Source: Tritrichomonas musculus
Lineage: Eukaryota; Parabasalia; Tritrichomonadida; Tritrichomonadidae
NCBI GenBank assembly: GCA_039105265.1
Contig: JAPFFF010000008.1
Coordinates: 4,030,001 to 4,094,000 of the forward strand
Length of the DNA: 64,000 bases
Direction of reading: 5' to 3'
Of the stretch, positions 41,364-51,027 are shown piece after piece. Position 1 is the first letter of the stretch, and each line of letters starts with the position of its first letter. A program made the position numbers and the translations under genes. Under the pieces are notes generated by a model. That model had not been told where the DNA came from and ran no database searches. It was given only the letters and a program-made list of their open reading frames with translations.

Positions 41364-44300
41364 ATGTCGGAAATACCTGGTGTTGAACCATTCAAAGGTA
41401 ATCCTAATGAACGCTTTGAATTTGTCAAACATGTTGGAACTGGTGGTTTTGGTGATGTTGTACTTTGCAAAGATCATGAACATGAAGATAAGTTAGTAAT
41501 CGTTAAACTTACTAGCTTTGAAGATCCTACGACAAGAAATGAAATATTGATGCTTTCCCGTATTCTCCATAAGTATGTCGTCCAATATTATGATTATTAC
41601 ACATTAAAAGTTGATCAAGATTTGATTGACAAATATGAGCTTAAAAAATTCTCACCCAATACATCAGCATTCGCCCTGGTTATTGAATTTGGAGTCGGTG
41701 GAGACTTTTATTCATATGTTCGAAAGCGTTCCTCAATTGAAGAAATTATTTTAGTGAAACTTATTTCTCAAGTAGGCCAAGCACTAGAGTATCTTAATGA
41801 GAACCGTACTATGCATAGAGATATTAAACCAGAAAACTTTTTATTAGACAAATACAACGATTTCAAAGTAACAGATTTTGGTACAGGAGATACAATTTCA
41901 CCAGAAGAAACACAAAGAATGCTTACACAAATAACAGGAACACATATTTACATGGCCCCTGAAATAAAAAGCTGTCAAAAATATTATAATTATCTTGTTG
42001 ACATTTTCTCACTCGGTATGTCTATTTATCGTGGCTGCAGAGGCGATGTAACAGATCAGGATTTACAAAACGTCATTGAAGATGGACAGGTAGTCCTTCC
42101 TGAACCAATTCCAGAACAGTACTCACCTCAATTTTATGAACTAGTTCATAAAATGATTGCTTATAACGCATGCGATAGAGCGACACTACCAGATATCAAA
42201 GAAGCCTTACTTCAAATTGTTACACCTAAAAAATTATCTGAAGATGAACAAAAACTTCTTGATACTTCGTTGAATTTATTCTATGGAATAGATGGTATCG
42301 TTAACAAAAAAGAAGCAATTAGCAATTTTGAAAAACTCCTTAAAGATTCAGAGCTTGAATGTTCAGAAGCAGCTTTTCAGCTTGCTCAATGCTATTTGTT
42401 CGGTGATACGGTTGAAAAAAATGAAGAACAAGCTATTACTCTTTTGCGTATGGCAGCAAGGAAGCTTCATGTACCAGCTTTGAAATTACTTGCTTTTTGC
42501 TACCAACATGGAATAGGTGTTGAAAAGGATATGTTCACTGCTACCCAACTTTTGACCATTGCACAAAAAGATGATGCAGAGGCCAACTTTCTTCTTGGCT
42601 TCAATTTATACAATGGAGAACATATTGATTTGAAAGGAAAACATGATCCAAAGACTACTATTAAACAAGACTATGAATTAGCTGTCCACTACTTTTTGAA
42701 AGCTAAAGATTTTGTTCTTGCCCAAAATTATCTTGGTCTTTGCTACTTGAATGGATATGGCGTTCATGCAGATATCAACGAAGCCTACAAGTACTTTAGT
42801 TTAGCAGCCAATGGCGGCTCTATTGATGGAATGTACAATCTTGCTAATTTCTATCTTACAAAATATTCTGACAACCAATTCTACACAGAAAAAGCAATCA
42901 AGCTACTTACAGAAGCAGCTAAGCAATATCATATGGGCGCAGCATTCAAATTAAGCGAACTCTATAGTAATGGAACTATTATTCCACGTGATGAAAAAAA
43001 GGCATCTCTTTATTCTAAAATCAATTCAACTGGCCCAAATACATATGATTCAACTTATAATTTGGCATTACTTAAGTTGAATGGTAAAGCTGATGAGGAC
43101 GACGCACATCAAGTTCTCAAGAACACATTTGAAGCCTTTTACTTATTCTCACAATGTTCAGAAGGACACTCTGGTGCATTATATCACCTCGCACAATGCT
43201 ATAGGGATGGCACTGGCACAAACAAAGATCTTAAAAAAGCTGCAGATCTCTTCGAAAAAGCATCAAATAATGGAATTCTTGATGCAAGCTGCGATTTTGC
43301 ACTCTGTCTTCTTAATGGAGAAGGCCGTCCAGAAGACAAAGCCAAAGCAATTAAACTTTTTACAGAATTATCTGAACTTGGATGCTCCTATGCCACATAT
43401 TGCCTTGCTAAATGCTATCTTACATGTGATGGAGTTGAAGGAGACATGGAACGTTCAATCAGCCTTCTTCGTACTGCTCATGCGGATGGATATACAGAAG
43501 CAACATACCTCCTTGCTGAACTTATCCAAAGTACTGAAGTTAGAGAAGCCCGTGAACTTTTTGAAATTGCAGCATTGAAAGGCCATGCTGGCGCATGCTA
43601 CAATTACGGATTGATTTTCTCCAAAGGAATCTCTGTTTATATTGATAAATTAAAGTCATTTTCATTCTTTGAAAAAGCATCAAAGCATAATCATCCACAA
43701 GCAACAACTGAACTCGGTAAACTTTATGAAATTGGATTCGGAACCTTGAAAGACGAAAATAAAGCATTCCAACTTTACCAGAAAGCAGTAAACCTTGGTG
43801 ATAGCCAAGCACAATACAACTTGGCTATGTGCTATTTGAATGGAGTTGGAACGGAAATAGATCAAGAAAAGGCTAGGAGTCTATTCGAAAAGGCATCTGA
43901 AAGTGGCAATGCCGAAGCCAAATATCAACTTGGATTATTATATCAAAAAGGCATTGGAGGTCCAGTTGACACCACAAAAGCTGCTGATCTCTTCAATGAA
44001 GCCTCTAGAGAAAATATTGATGGAGCCTCACTTCAACTCGGATATTGCTTCTTGAATGGCGTTGGAAGGAAGACCGAGCCTAATAGAGCTTTCAGCATCT
44101 TTAAGAAATTAGGTGAAAAGACTCACTATAACGTTGAAGCAGCTTTCCAACTTGCTCAGTTTTACATGAATGGTCAAGCAACCCGTGCAGATCCAGAAAA
44201 AGCTTATGGAATTTTCAAGAAACTTTCAGATGAAAAGAACTATATCCCAGCAATGTGCGAATTAGGTATTTGCTGCATCGAAGGCTTTGGAACTAAAGAA

Positions 44301-45296
44301 GATACTTCTAAAGGTCTTGCATATCTTAAGAAGGCAGCTGAAAAAAGAAATTCAAAAGCACTCAACCTATTAGGAGTATGTTATCTTAAAGGCAAAAAGA
44401 AGAGTAAGGAATCTAAAAGTGAAGGTATTCCTGAAGATCCTAAACTTGCAATTGAATACTTTAGAAAAGCCGCCGAATTAGGAAGTATGCTTGCTAAAGT
44501 AAACTTAGCCACATGCTATATCCAAGGCAGTGGTGTTCCTAAGCAACCTGAAAGAGGATATAAATATCTTCAAGAAGCACATGAAGATCCAGCAGCCAAA
44601 TTCAGGATTGGTGTTTGCCTCTTCAAAGGAGCAGGTGTACCATGCAATAAGCAAGAAGGTCTTAGGCTTATACAAGAGGCCGCAGAAAAAGATTCTAATG
44701 CTATGTGCTATTATGGCAAACTTTTACTTAGAGATGACGATAAAGATATTCCACAAGATCTTACAACCGCAAGAAAGTACATTGAACAATCAGCTAAGCT
44801 TAATCATCCAGAAGGTATGTTCCAATATGGACTTATTCTCGAAAAAGAAGACCCAGAACCTGAAAATCCATTAAGTATGAATAAATTACAATCACAAAGT
44901 TTCTTCCAGAAGTCATCTGACGCTGGCTGTTCAAAAGCATCATTCCATCTTGGTGAAATTTTATTCAATGACAAATCAAGACAGAAAGAAGCAGTTGATT
45001 ACTTCGTCAAAGCTGCAAATCTTAACAATATCGAAGCTCTTGAAAGGCTAGCCGAAATATATAATGAAGGATGTGAAGGAGTTGATGTTGATGAAGAGAA
45101 GGCAGAAGACTGCCAAGCTCGTGCAAATGAACTCCAAGGAATAGGTCCAATTGATATGACTTCCTCAGTATTTATGGCAGTACCAAATAAGAAGAAGCAA
45201 CAAAAGAAGAAGGTAACTAAGAAAGGCAAGAAGAAACCCAAGAGCAATAATGGATTCTTCGGTCTTATAAGAAGAACATTAAGAATTGATGAATAG
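41364..45296 (+). CDS. Protein kinase with a long Sel1-repeat array
   Basis: 1310 residues. Residues 18-290 are a complete protein kinase domain: GTGGFGDVV loop, IVK with Lys48, HRDIKPEN at 151-158, DFG at 171-173 and APE at 198-200. Residues about 310-1240 are roughly 25 Sel1 units (AEAKYQLGLLYQKGIGGPVDTTKAADLFNEAS). The end is a Lys-rich tail (NKKKQQKKKVTKKGKKKPKS) that could bind nucleic acid or membrane. Sel1 arrays form superhelical scaffolds; with a catalytically complete kinase this is probably a scaffold-kinase in the cytosol. It follows the common trichomonad architecture and its codons are less A+T-rich than those of the kinase at 51028, suggesting higher expression. No transmembrane segment is visible. 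Confidence 0.93.
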   Translation: MSEIPGVEPFKGNPNERFEFVKHVGTGGFGDVVLCKDHEHEDKLVIVKLTSFEDPTTRNEILMLSRILHKYVVQYYDYYTLKVDQDLIDKYELKKFSPNTSAFALVIEFGVGGDFYSYVRKRSSIEEIILVKLISQVGQALEYLNENRTMHRDIKPENFLLDKYNDFKVTDFGTGDTISPEETQRMLTQITGTHIYMAPEIKSCQKYYNYLVDIFSLGMSIYRGCRGDVTDQDLQNVIEDGQVVLPEPIPEQYSPQFYELVHKMIAYNACDRATLPDIKEALLQIVTPKKLSEDEQKLLDTSLNLFYGIDGIVNKKEAISNFEKLLKDSELECSEAAFQLAQCYLFGDTVEKNEEQAITLLRMAARKLHVPALKLLAFCYQHGIGVEKDMFTATQLLTIAQKDDAEANFLLGFNLYNGEHIDLKGKHDPKTTIKQDYELAVHYFLKAKDFVLAQNYLGLCYLNGYGVHADINEAYKYFSLAANGGSIDGMYNLANFYLTKYSDNQFYTEKAIKLLTEAAKQYHMGAAFKLSELYSNGTIIPRDEKKASLYSKINSTGPNTYDSTYNLALLKLNGKADEDDAHQVLKNTFEAFYLFSQCSEGHSGALYHLAQCYRDGTGTNKDLKKAADLFEKASNNGILDASCDFALCLLNGEGRPEDKAKAIKLFTELSELGCSYATYCLAKCYLTCDGVEGDMERSISLLRTAHADGYTEATYLLAELIQSTEVREARELFEIAALKGHAGACYNYGLIFSKGISVYIDKLKSFSFFEKASKHNHPQATTELGKLYEIGFGTLKDENKAFQLYQKAVNLGDSQAQYNLAMCYLNGVGTEIDQEKARSLFEKASESGNAEAKYQLGLLYQKGIGGPVDTTKAADLFNEASRENIDGASLQLGYCFLNGVGRKTEPNRAFSIFKKLGEKTHYNVEAAFQLAQFYMNGQATRADPEKAYGIFKKLSDEKNYIPAMCELGICCIEGFGTKEDTSKGLAYLKKAAEKRNSKALNLLGVCYLKGKKKSKESKSEGIPEDPKLAIEYFRKAAELGSMLAKVNLATCYIQGSGVPKQPERGYKYLQEAHEDPAAKFRIGVCLFKGAGVPCNKQEGLRLIQEAAEKDSNAMCYYGKLLLRDDDKDIPQDLTTARKYIEQSAKLNHPEGMFQYGLILEKEDPEPENPLSMNKLQSQSFFQKSSDAGCSKASFHLGEILFNDKSRQKEAVDYFVKAANLNNIEALERLAEIYNEGCEGVDVDEEKAEDCQARANELQGIGPIDMTSSVFMAVPNKKKQQKKKVTKKGKKKPKSNNGFFGLIRRTLRIDE

Positions 45297-45577
45297 TTAT
45301 AGTTGCATTTTTTTATTATAACTCGATTAAGTAAAACTTTTTCTTTAAAATTTTTATTTTTTTTCTGAGCATATTTGTCCCAAGCTATTTTAAGGGTGTA
45401 GTAAAATATGTGGCATACAACAATCATAAATATATTAATATAACTTTTTAAAACAATGTATATAACGAAATATTGAAAACGAACTACCCCCTTAAATTTA
45501 GAATAAGAATTAAATTAAAATACAACATTTAATAAACATATCGAATTTAAGCTATATCTAATTAGATACAGCTTTTT

Positions 45578-48500
45578 TTATTTCTTTGCTTTTCCTTTCT
45601 GTAAAATCATCATATCAGGAATCTCAGTTGAGTAATGAGCAGCCAAATTTGGATTCAGTCTCGGATAAAAAATCTTTATTTTAGAAGCATTAAATGCCTT
45701 AGGAAGCAAAACAATTCCTATCGGCTGGACTTCGTTCGAGTATGACATAACTCTTGCTAGAGTTAAGTTCACAATTTCTGCACTTTTATCATTTCTGAAT
45801 TCAATTATGATCTCGCGTGGTATTAGATTCGTCTTATTGAATTTGATTGCTGTAAAATCGTAGCTGTTATTGAAAGCAAATTCGTGCATATTCTGATCTT
45901 TCAAAAACTGGGATGAAAGTGGAATTATTTTCATTACCGACTTCGGCTTTAATGGTGAAAAAGGTAGCAAATTTTGGTTCCCAGTATTTTTCTTTTCGGA
46001 TTTTTGAAAAGAGGGCGTTCCAAAGAAACGAATATTTCTCAATTCTATTTTTTGACCAGAAAGAAGCAAATTAACTAATCTTCCTGTGAATTCTACTTTT
46101 TGAAAAGAACCTGGTGGTTCAAAAACGAGGCGAGATGGGCTTGCTCCTTCGATTTCACATTCGAGTTTGGTGAGGCAAGCAATATGAATGGCTGTTATTT
46201 TACTATTTGCTGTGAAAATAATGGTTAATGGCACAAAATTGCTTTCAAAAGTCCAATTGACATTTGATGTAAAAAGACATTCAGGGAGTCTTGTCATCAT
46301 TTTTGGTGGTATTGGAGGTTCGTAAGCAAAAGTTGATATTGATGGTCGATTTATATCACTAAATCCAGAAAAATCTGAGATTGCTGAAATTGTAGAAGGA
46401 AGTACAAAATTGAGATACATCGATGGCTTCATTTGGGCGGCCATCATTTGATCATTATGGCGCGGTATGAATGGATATTGCTCTTTAATTGCTTCGAGTT
46501 GGCAAGATTTAAGCTTATCGATTTCAAGCAAGTATTGTTGACGCTTATTAAAACATTCTTCACATATTGGGAGTTCTTTTGCACCAATTGTTAATACCCT
46601 CATACATTTTTTGCAAAAAGGTCGTTTGCAGGTGACACAATCGTTGCACATATCTTTTGTTTGACATTTAGTGCAATTTGTTTTGCGAGGTTCTTTATCT
46701 GGCTTGTTTGGATTTAATAGTTTTTCAAGATCGAAACTATCTAAACTGAGACCTTTTGAAATGAGAATTTTTTGGTGTTCGATATAATCTTCCTTTTTTT
46801 GAAGTCGTTTTCGTTCGCTTTGAATAATTGTATCAATATGCGATTTTGCTACAGGAGGAGAAGCTTGTTGCGTAGGTTGAGATGGCTTGTTTTGTGCTTG
46901 TTTTAAATTTTGTTGATTTTGTGAGGTAGGAACTTTTTGTGAAGGTGTTGAACTTTGAGATTTTGGTAAATTTTGAGACTTTGATGGATTCTTTGATTTT
47001 TGGACAGATTTATTATCTTGATTATTTTGTGCTCTAAGCGCATTTTGACTTTTTTGGCTATTCGATGAATTTTGCTGGTTTTGAGGATTTTTCTTTTCTA
47101 ATTGCATGGATGGCTGTGTTTGTGAGTTTTGTAATTGTAAATTTGAATCAGTTGGATCTTTTTGAATCTTTGCATTTGGATTGAAAGAAGGGTCACTACT
47201 CAATCCTTTTGATGAGGAAATTTGCATTGGTATATTTGCAAATCCAATTTTCTTATTTGCGAAGGATGGTCCAACAGAAGATCCAAAAACATAAATACCT
47301 CCTATTCTTAGAGGATCTTTCTGGAATGTCTTGAATTTCAAAATTAAAAACCTGATTTTTTCATAGTCATGAGGTCTAAGATCAGCATCATAAATCAGCG
47401 CCTGCGATTCAAGATCAATGCAAATATATGGATCTATTTTCTGGTCATTCTTTGGCACCCATGGAAGAATCATTTTTGAGGCAATTTTAAATGTTCTATT
47501 AAGCCTATAACCTCCTAAAATTGAGATCTGAGTCGCAGTTGTGTTTCGAATAATTATGTATTTGACGAAGCAGGGTTCCGATAAACAAATAATTAACGGC
47601 TGCGATTCTTTTGGAATCTCGATTATATTACTATTAAACGGAAATAAAATATGGTTTCCAATATTTTTGCTCATTATAAAAGATGATGGACCTTGAGTTA
47701 CAGCAAAGACTGAGGGAACTGAAATACTTTTAAGAACATTAGAAGCATCTTGGAAAAATTGATAATTTATTTGATATGACTCAAAATCGACAGTTGATGG
47801 CTTCATGTACTCGTAAATAAGATTTTGTATTTCTCCAATAGGCAAATTTCCGAAATTCGACATTGATAAATTAAATTCGAGCAAAAATTTCCCACTAAAA
47901 TAAACAAAGCCATTTAAAAAAGATTTAATTTGGTATGGTACTACTAGCTTTTCTGGGAAATTTAAACCAAATTCATCTATACACATTATTTCCAGAAGTT
48001 TCATTACATAGAAGAATAAACCAATTATTTCACGATCAAATGAAAAATCAAATAAAAAGCGGCAAACACCTTTTTGTCGACTTTGAACTTGGCATTGGTA
48101 TGGTTGATTATCGCTTGATAAATCATTGGCTTTTTCTTGGGTATTTAAAACGTTTGTCACTACTGATCTCGTAAATCCAAATTTCTTGATTTTTGCACTG
48201 GCTGTTGGCCAATAATTTTGGACAAGATCATCTAATACAGGCGTGTCATTCATTGATTGAATCCATTCAACCTCATCCTGTTCATATAATAAACTATTTA
48301 ATTCATTTGCAGAAACGTTAAGTTCGCTGAGAGAAGCATCAAGAGCTTCATATAAAACACTTTCTATTCCATCTCTATTCATAAAGTTAACGAAAGTAAT
48401 GTAATCAAAATTGAAAAAAACTTTCTGCCTCTGAATATAAGCTTTCGTTAATTTTTTATTTTCTTTTGCATTCTCAATTATATTTTTCATAGAGCTTTGG

Positions 48501-49303
48501 TCATTTGACCAATTGAAAGGAAAATCGCCAACTTGAATGGTATGATTTAGAACTTCAAAGTCATTTCCAATATTTTTGATGAGATATACATCGATAGTAT
48601 ATTCATGACCAGTTATTCCTGCTTCTGAAGCATGATGCTTGCCTGATTTCGTGAATAAAGGAGGGAATAACCTTGATGATAAAAACATAATTCCAATGTT
48701 AATTTCAACAAATGGCGTATAACTTGCAATACCTTGGAAAACAGAAACACATAAATTTGGAATTAATGGAAAAAAGCGTTTAAAAGGTTGTATAAGTTTT
48801 TGATTCCAGCATGTTCGAACAGTATTCATACGTGATCCAAAATCTTTAGATAAATCAAGAGTTGGACTGAAATAATGCGAATGATTAAAAGGGTATTTTT
48901 TCAATTGGTCAATATTTACTATTGTTGAGTCAGGACATCGGATTTCAATTGGAATATCAATAAAAACGACATTTTCAATTGAGTTTATCATATGTTTGTC
49001 GAATATTGGAAAAAGTGGCTTTTCTTTTTCGATCAAAATTAAATAACAACAATTAATAGAAAAAACATAACCAAGAATTGAATGAGCATCAACGCATTGC
49101 ACAAGCTTGCGACCTTTAGAAATAAATTTAAAAGCTGATTCTTTATCATCAAAAACATCGTATCCTTTGATTCCTGAAAAAAGGAGCGTTCCACAAATCT
49201 GATCAATATAAATAACTTGTGTATCGCTACGATTGGGAAGTGATGCAATAATACAGCTAGATTTGTCGTCAAACTTGTAATATGATACCGAAGATTGTTT
49301 CAT
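45578..49303 (-). CDS. SAC-domain protein with replaced catalytic Cys and zinc-finger
   Basis: 1241 residues. Residues about 30-450 follow the SAC phosphoinositide-phosphatase fold: AHSILGYVFSINCCYLILIEK, HYFSPTLDLSKDF, CWNQKLIQPF, and RQKGVCRFLFDFSFDREI. The last aligns with the family signature RTNC.DCLDRTN, but Phe418 replaces the catalytic Cys; Asp419 and Arg424 of the loop remain. The protein is therefore likely inactive as a phosphatase. Residues about 540-690 look like a beta-sandwich. A Gln/Ser/Asn-rich linker is at 710-830. A Cys-rich zinc-binding module (C..C....C..C..C....C..C, KTNCTKCQ to ICEECF) is at about 875-925, and further beta-rich segments follow. Large SAC proteins with C-terminal beta-sandwich regions (plant SAC9 type) are the nearest architecture. 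It may bind phosphoinositides without hydrolysing them. Confidence 0.75.
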   Translation of the reverse strand: MKQSSVSYYKFDDKSSCIIASLPNRSDTQVIYIDQICGTLLFSGIKGYDVFDDKESAFKFISKGRKLVQCVDAHSILGYVFSINCCYLILIEKEKPLFPIFDKHMINSIENVVFIDIPIEIRCPDSTIVNIDQLKKYPFNHSHYFSPTLDLSKDFGSRMNTVRTCWNQKLIQPFKRFFPLIPNLCVSVFQGIASYTPFVEINIGIMFLSSRLFPPLFTKSGKHHASEAGITGHEYTIDVYLIKNIGNDFEVLNHTIQVGDFPFNWSNDQSSMKNIIENAKENKKLTKAYIQRQKVFFNFDYITFVNFMNRDGIESVLYEALDASLSELNVSANELNSLLYEQDEVEWIQSMNDTPVLDDLVQNYWPTASAKIKKFGFTRSVVTNVLNTQEKANDLSSDNQPYQCQVQSRQKGVCRFLFDFSFDREIIGLFFYVMKLLEIMCIDEFGLNFPEKLVVPYQIKSFLNGFVYFSGKFLLEFNLSMSNFGNLPIGEIQNLIYEYMKPSTVDFESYQINYQFFQDASNVLKSISVPSVFAVTQGPSSFIMSKNIGNHILFPFNSNIIEIPKESQPLIICLSEPCFVKYIIIRNTTATQISILGGYRLNRTFKIASKMILPWVPKNDQKIDPYICIDLESQALIYDADLRPHDYEKIRFLILKFKTFQKDPLRIGGIYVFGSSVGPSFANKKIGFANIPMQISSSKGLSSDPSFNPNAKIQKDPTDSNLQLQNSQTQPSMQLEKKNPQNQQNSSNSQKSQNALRAQNNQDNKSVQKSKNPSKSQNLPKSQSSTPSQKVPTSQNQQNLKQAQNKPSQPTQQASPPVAKSHIDTIIQSERKRLQKKEDYIEHQKILISKGLSLDSFDLEKLLNPNKPDKEPRKTNCTKCQTKDMCNDCVTCKRPFCKKCMRVLTIGAKELPICEECFNKRQQYLLEIDKLKSCQLEAIKEQYPFIPRHNDQMMAAQMKPSMYLNFVLPSTISAISDFSGFSDINRPSISTFAYEPPIPPKMMTRLPECLFTSNVNWTFESNFVPLTIIFTANSKITAIHIACLTKLECEIEGASPSRLVFEPPGSFQKVEFTGRLVNLLLSGQKIELRNIRFFGTPSFQKSEKKNTGNQNLLPFSPLKPKSVMKIIPLSSQFLKDQNMHEFAFNNSYDFTAIKFNKTNLIPREIIIEFRNDKSAEIVNLTLARVMSYSNEVQPIGIVLLPKAFNASKIKIFYPRLNPNLAAHYSTEIPDMMILQKGKAKK

Positions 49304-50487
49304 GAATATAAAAAAATCAATTGATTGAAATGTTAAGAAAATTTCAAAGCAATAATTATTCTCAAATTTGTTGTTTCTATTTCTCTTGATATTTAATATT
49401 TAATTATAAATATAAAAATATTGTTAATATTATAATTGTAATTTTTGAAAATATTATTGAATTATTTATTCATTCATTTTATTTTTTACGAAGATATAAC
49501 AATCCAAAAAAAGAATACTATTGAAAATATTCTATGAGTTTTTTGAAAAAAAAAAAAAAATCAAAACTATATCAATTGATCTAAACGCTGCTAAAAAAAT
49601 ATTTTATGCATTATATTGAAATAATGAGTCAATAAATCAATGTTGATTTATTAGTTCATATTTATCAGAATCTATATAATTGATTTTTGATCACTCGTTA
49701 ATTTATTTGTTAAGATTTTGATAAATATGATCAGTTCAAGTTATTCAGATTGGAAATTTTGCATTTAATACATGCAATTTATTTATCTAAAAATCAATTT
49801 CATCATATAAAGCATAAATGATGAAAATCATTTTTCCATATGTTTTTTATATAAAAATATTGATTTTCAATTTTACACATTATCAGCAATAAGCATATAT
49901 ACAGATGAGAAATTCTGTTGCCAAGAGATATCCACCATAGAAATTCTAATATTTTGAAATGTTAATTATTTATTTCGTATTTTTTCAAAAAAACTGCTAA
50001 ACACATATGCTACTAAAAAGGAGTTCTTAAAATTATTCATTGAAACTAATACTAGCAATATCATACCAAAATTATTAAATATTTAAATAAATATGCCAAT
50101 CATTATATTTTTTGGCATATTTCTGCTTGGAGTAAATGCGTATATTGCATATCATGGTACTTTTTGATCATTAGGTTGTATAACTTGGTTAGTACAAAAA
50201 GTAAAAGTCAGGAATTACATTTTGCAGATTGAAGAAGTCTTTTTCAGAGAAAAGTATCTCCATTTTTTCTATGTTTGCATTAAAATATCAGTTTTTTTAA
50301 TTCATTAAAGATGTGTTTAATAATGAGAAAATAAGATTTTTCAATAATCATTTTAATATAACTAAAAAGTCATCACTTTTGATGAAAAATATTTGGTTAC
50401 ATTTTAAATACGTTCATAACAATGTTATTATTTTAATAGATAAAAATAAAGACCTAATTTTAAAATTTTTTTAAAATGATTATTTAC
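49304..50487. other. Intergenic region
   Basis: A+T-rich with no recognised gene, repeat ends or RNA. Confidence 0.5.
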
Positions 50488-50754
50488 TTAGCAAAATATT
50501 ATACTATCATTAAGAATTTTTAGTTGTTTCAAAAATTCTTCAATTTGTGTTTTCATTGCATTTGGATCAGGATTTTCATTATATATTTTATAGATCTCAT
50601 CGATTTTTTTTGCTAAAGTTTCTTCATCTATTTTATCGAACATTTCAGGGTGTTTCTCCATATAGTCATATAAGTTATCGTCTGTAGTCTTATGCCCTGT
50701 TAATATTCTCTTTAATTTTTGTTGTGTGAGTGGAGCAAGTTGATAGAGTGACAT
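50488..50754 (-). CDS. Small helical protein, unknown
   Basis: 88 residues from ATG 50754, almost all predicted helix with an acidic/basic mix (LTQQKLKRILTGHKTTDDNLYDYMEKHPEMFDKIDEETLAKKIDEIYKIYNENP). No family was recognised; no signal peptide or membrane segment. An Inr-like TCATATT lies about 10 nt upstream, which with the balanced composition argues for a real gene rather than a chance ORF. It is divergent from the kinase at 51028. Confidence 0.6.
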   Translation of the reverse strand: MSLYQLAPLTQQKLKRILTGHKTTDDNLYDYMEKHPEMFDKIDEETLAKKIDEIYKIYNENPDPNAMKTQIEEFLKQLKILNDSIIFC

Positions 50755-50760
50755 TTTAAA

Positions 50761-50767
50761 AATATGA
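50761..50767 (-). promoter_or_regulatory. Inr-like initiator of the 88-residue gene
   Basis: On the minus strand TCATATT gives a 10-nt leader to ATG 50754. Confidence 0.5.
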
Positions 50768-50891
50768 AGTCAAGTTATCAAAAAGCAATATGAAGTTAAG
50801 TGGTTGCTATAGTTCAGAAAAATAATTATTTATCTGTGCTTTTTCAAACACTTTAATTTTATGTTAATACTTTACGAATTTTCTGTATCAA

Positions 50892-50917
50892 CTTTTTGAG
50901 AGCCGTCTCTCAAAAAG
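50892..50917. repeat. Perfect 11-bp-stem hairpin in a divergent promoter
   Basis: CTTTTTGAGAG and CTCTCAAAAAG flank a CCGT loop. The related hairpin at 6167-6199 has the same arms, so it is a small dispersed repeat. It lies between the 88-residue gene and the kinase at 51028. Confidence 0.8.
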
Positions 50918-51027
50918 CGTACTTTCAAGATATTTTAGGTTTTGTGAACATAATTATCATGGTTGTCAAATATTTGAATATATATCTTTGAAAATTTGAA
51001 AAAAATCTCTTGGTTACTATTTTGAAA

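Noticed and set aside
51010-51027. Start of the kinase at 51010
   Set aside because: That codon is TTG; the first ATG in frame is at 51028.
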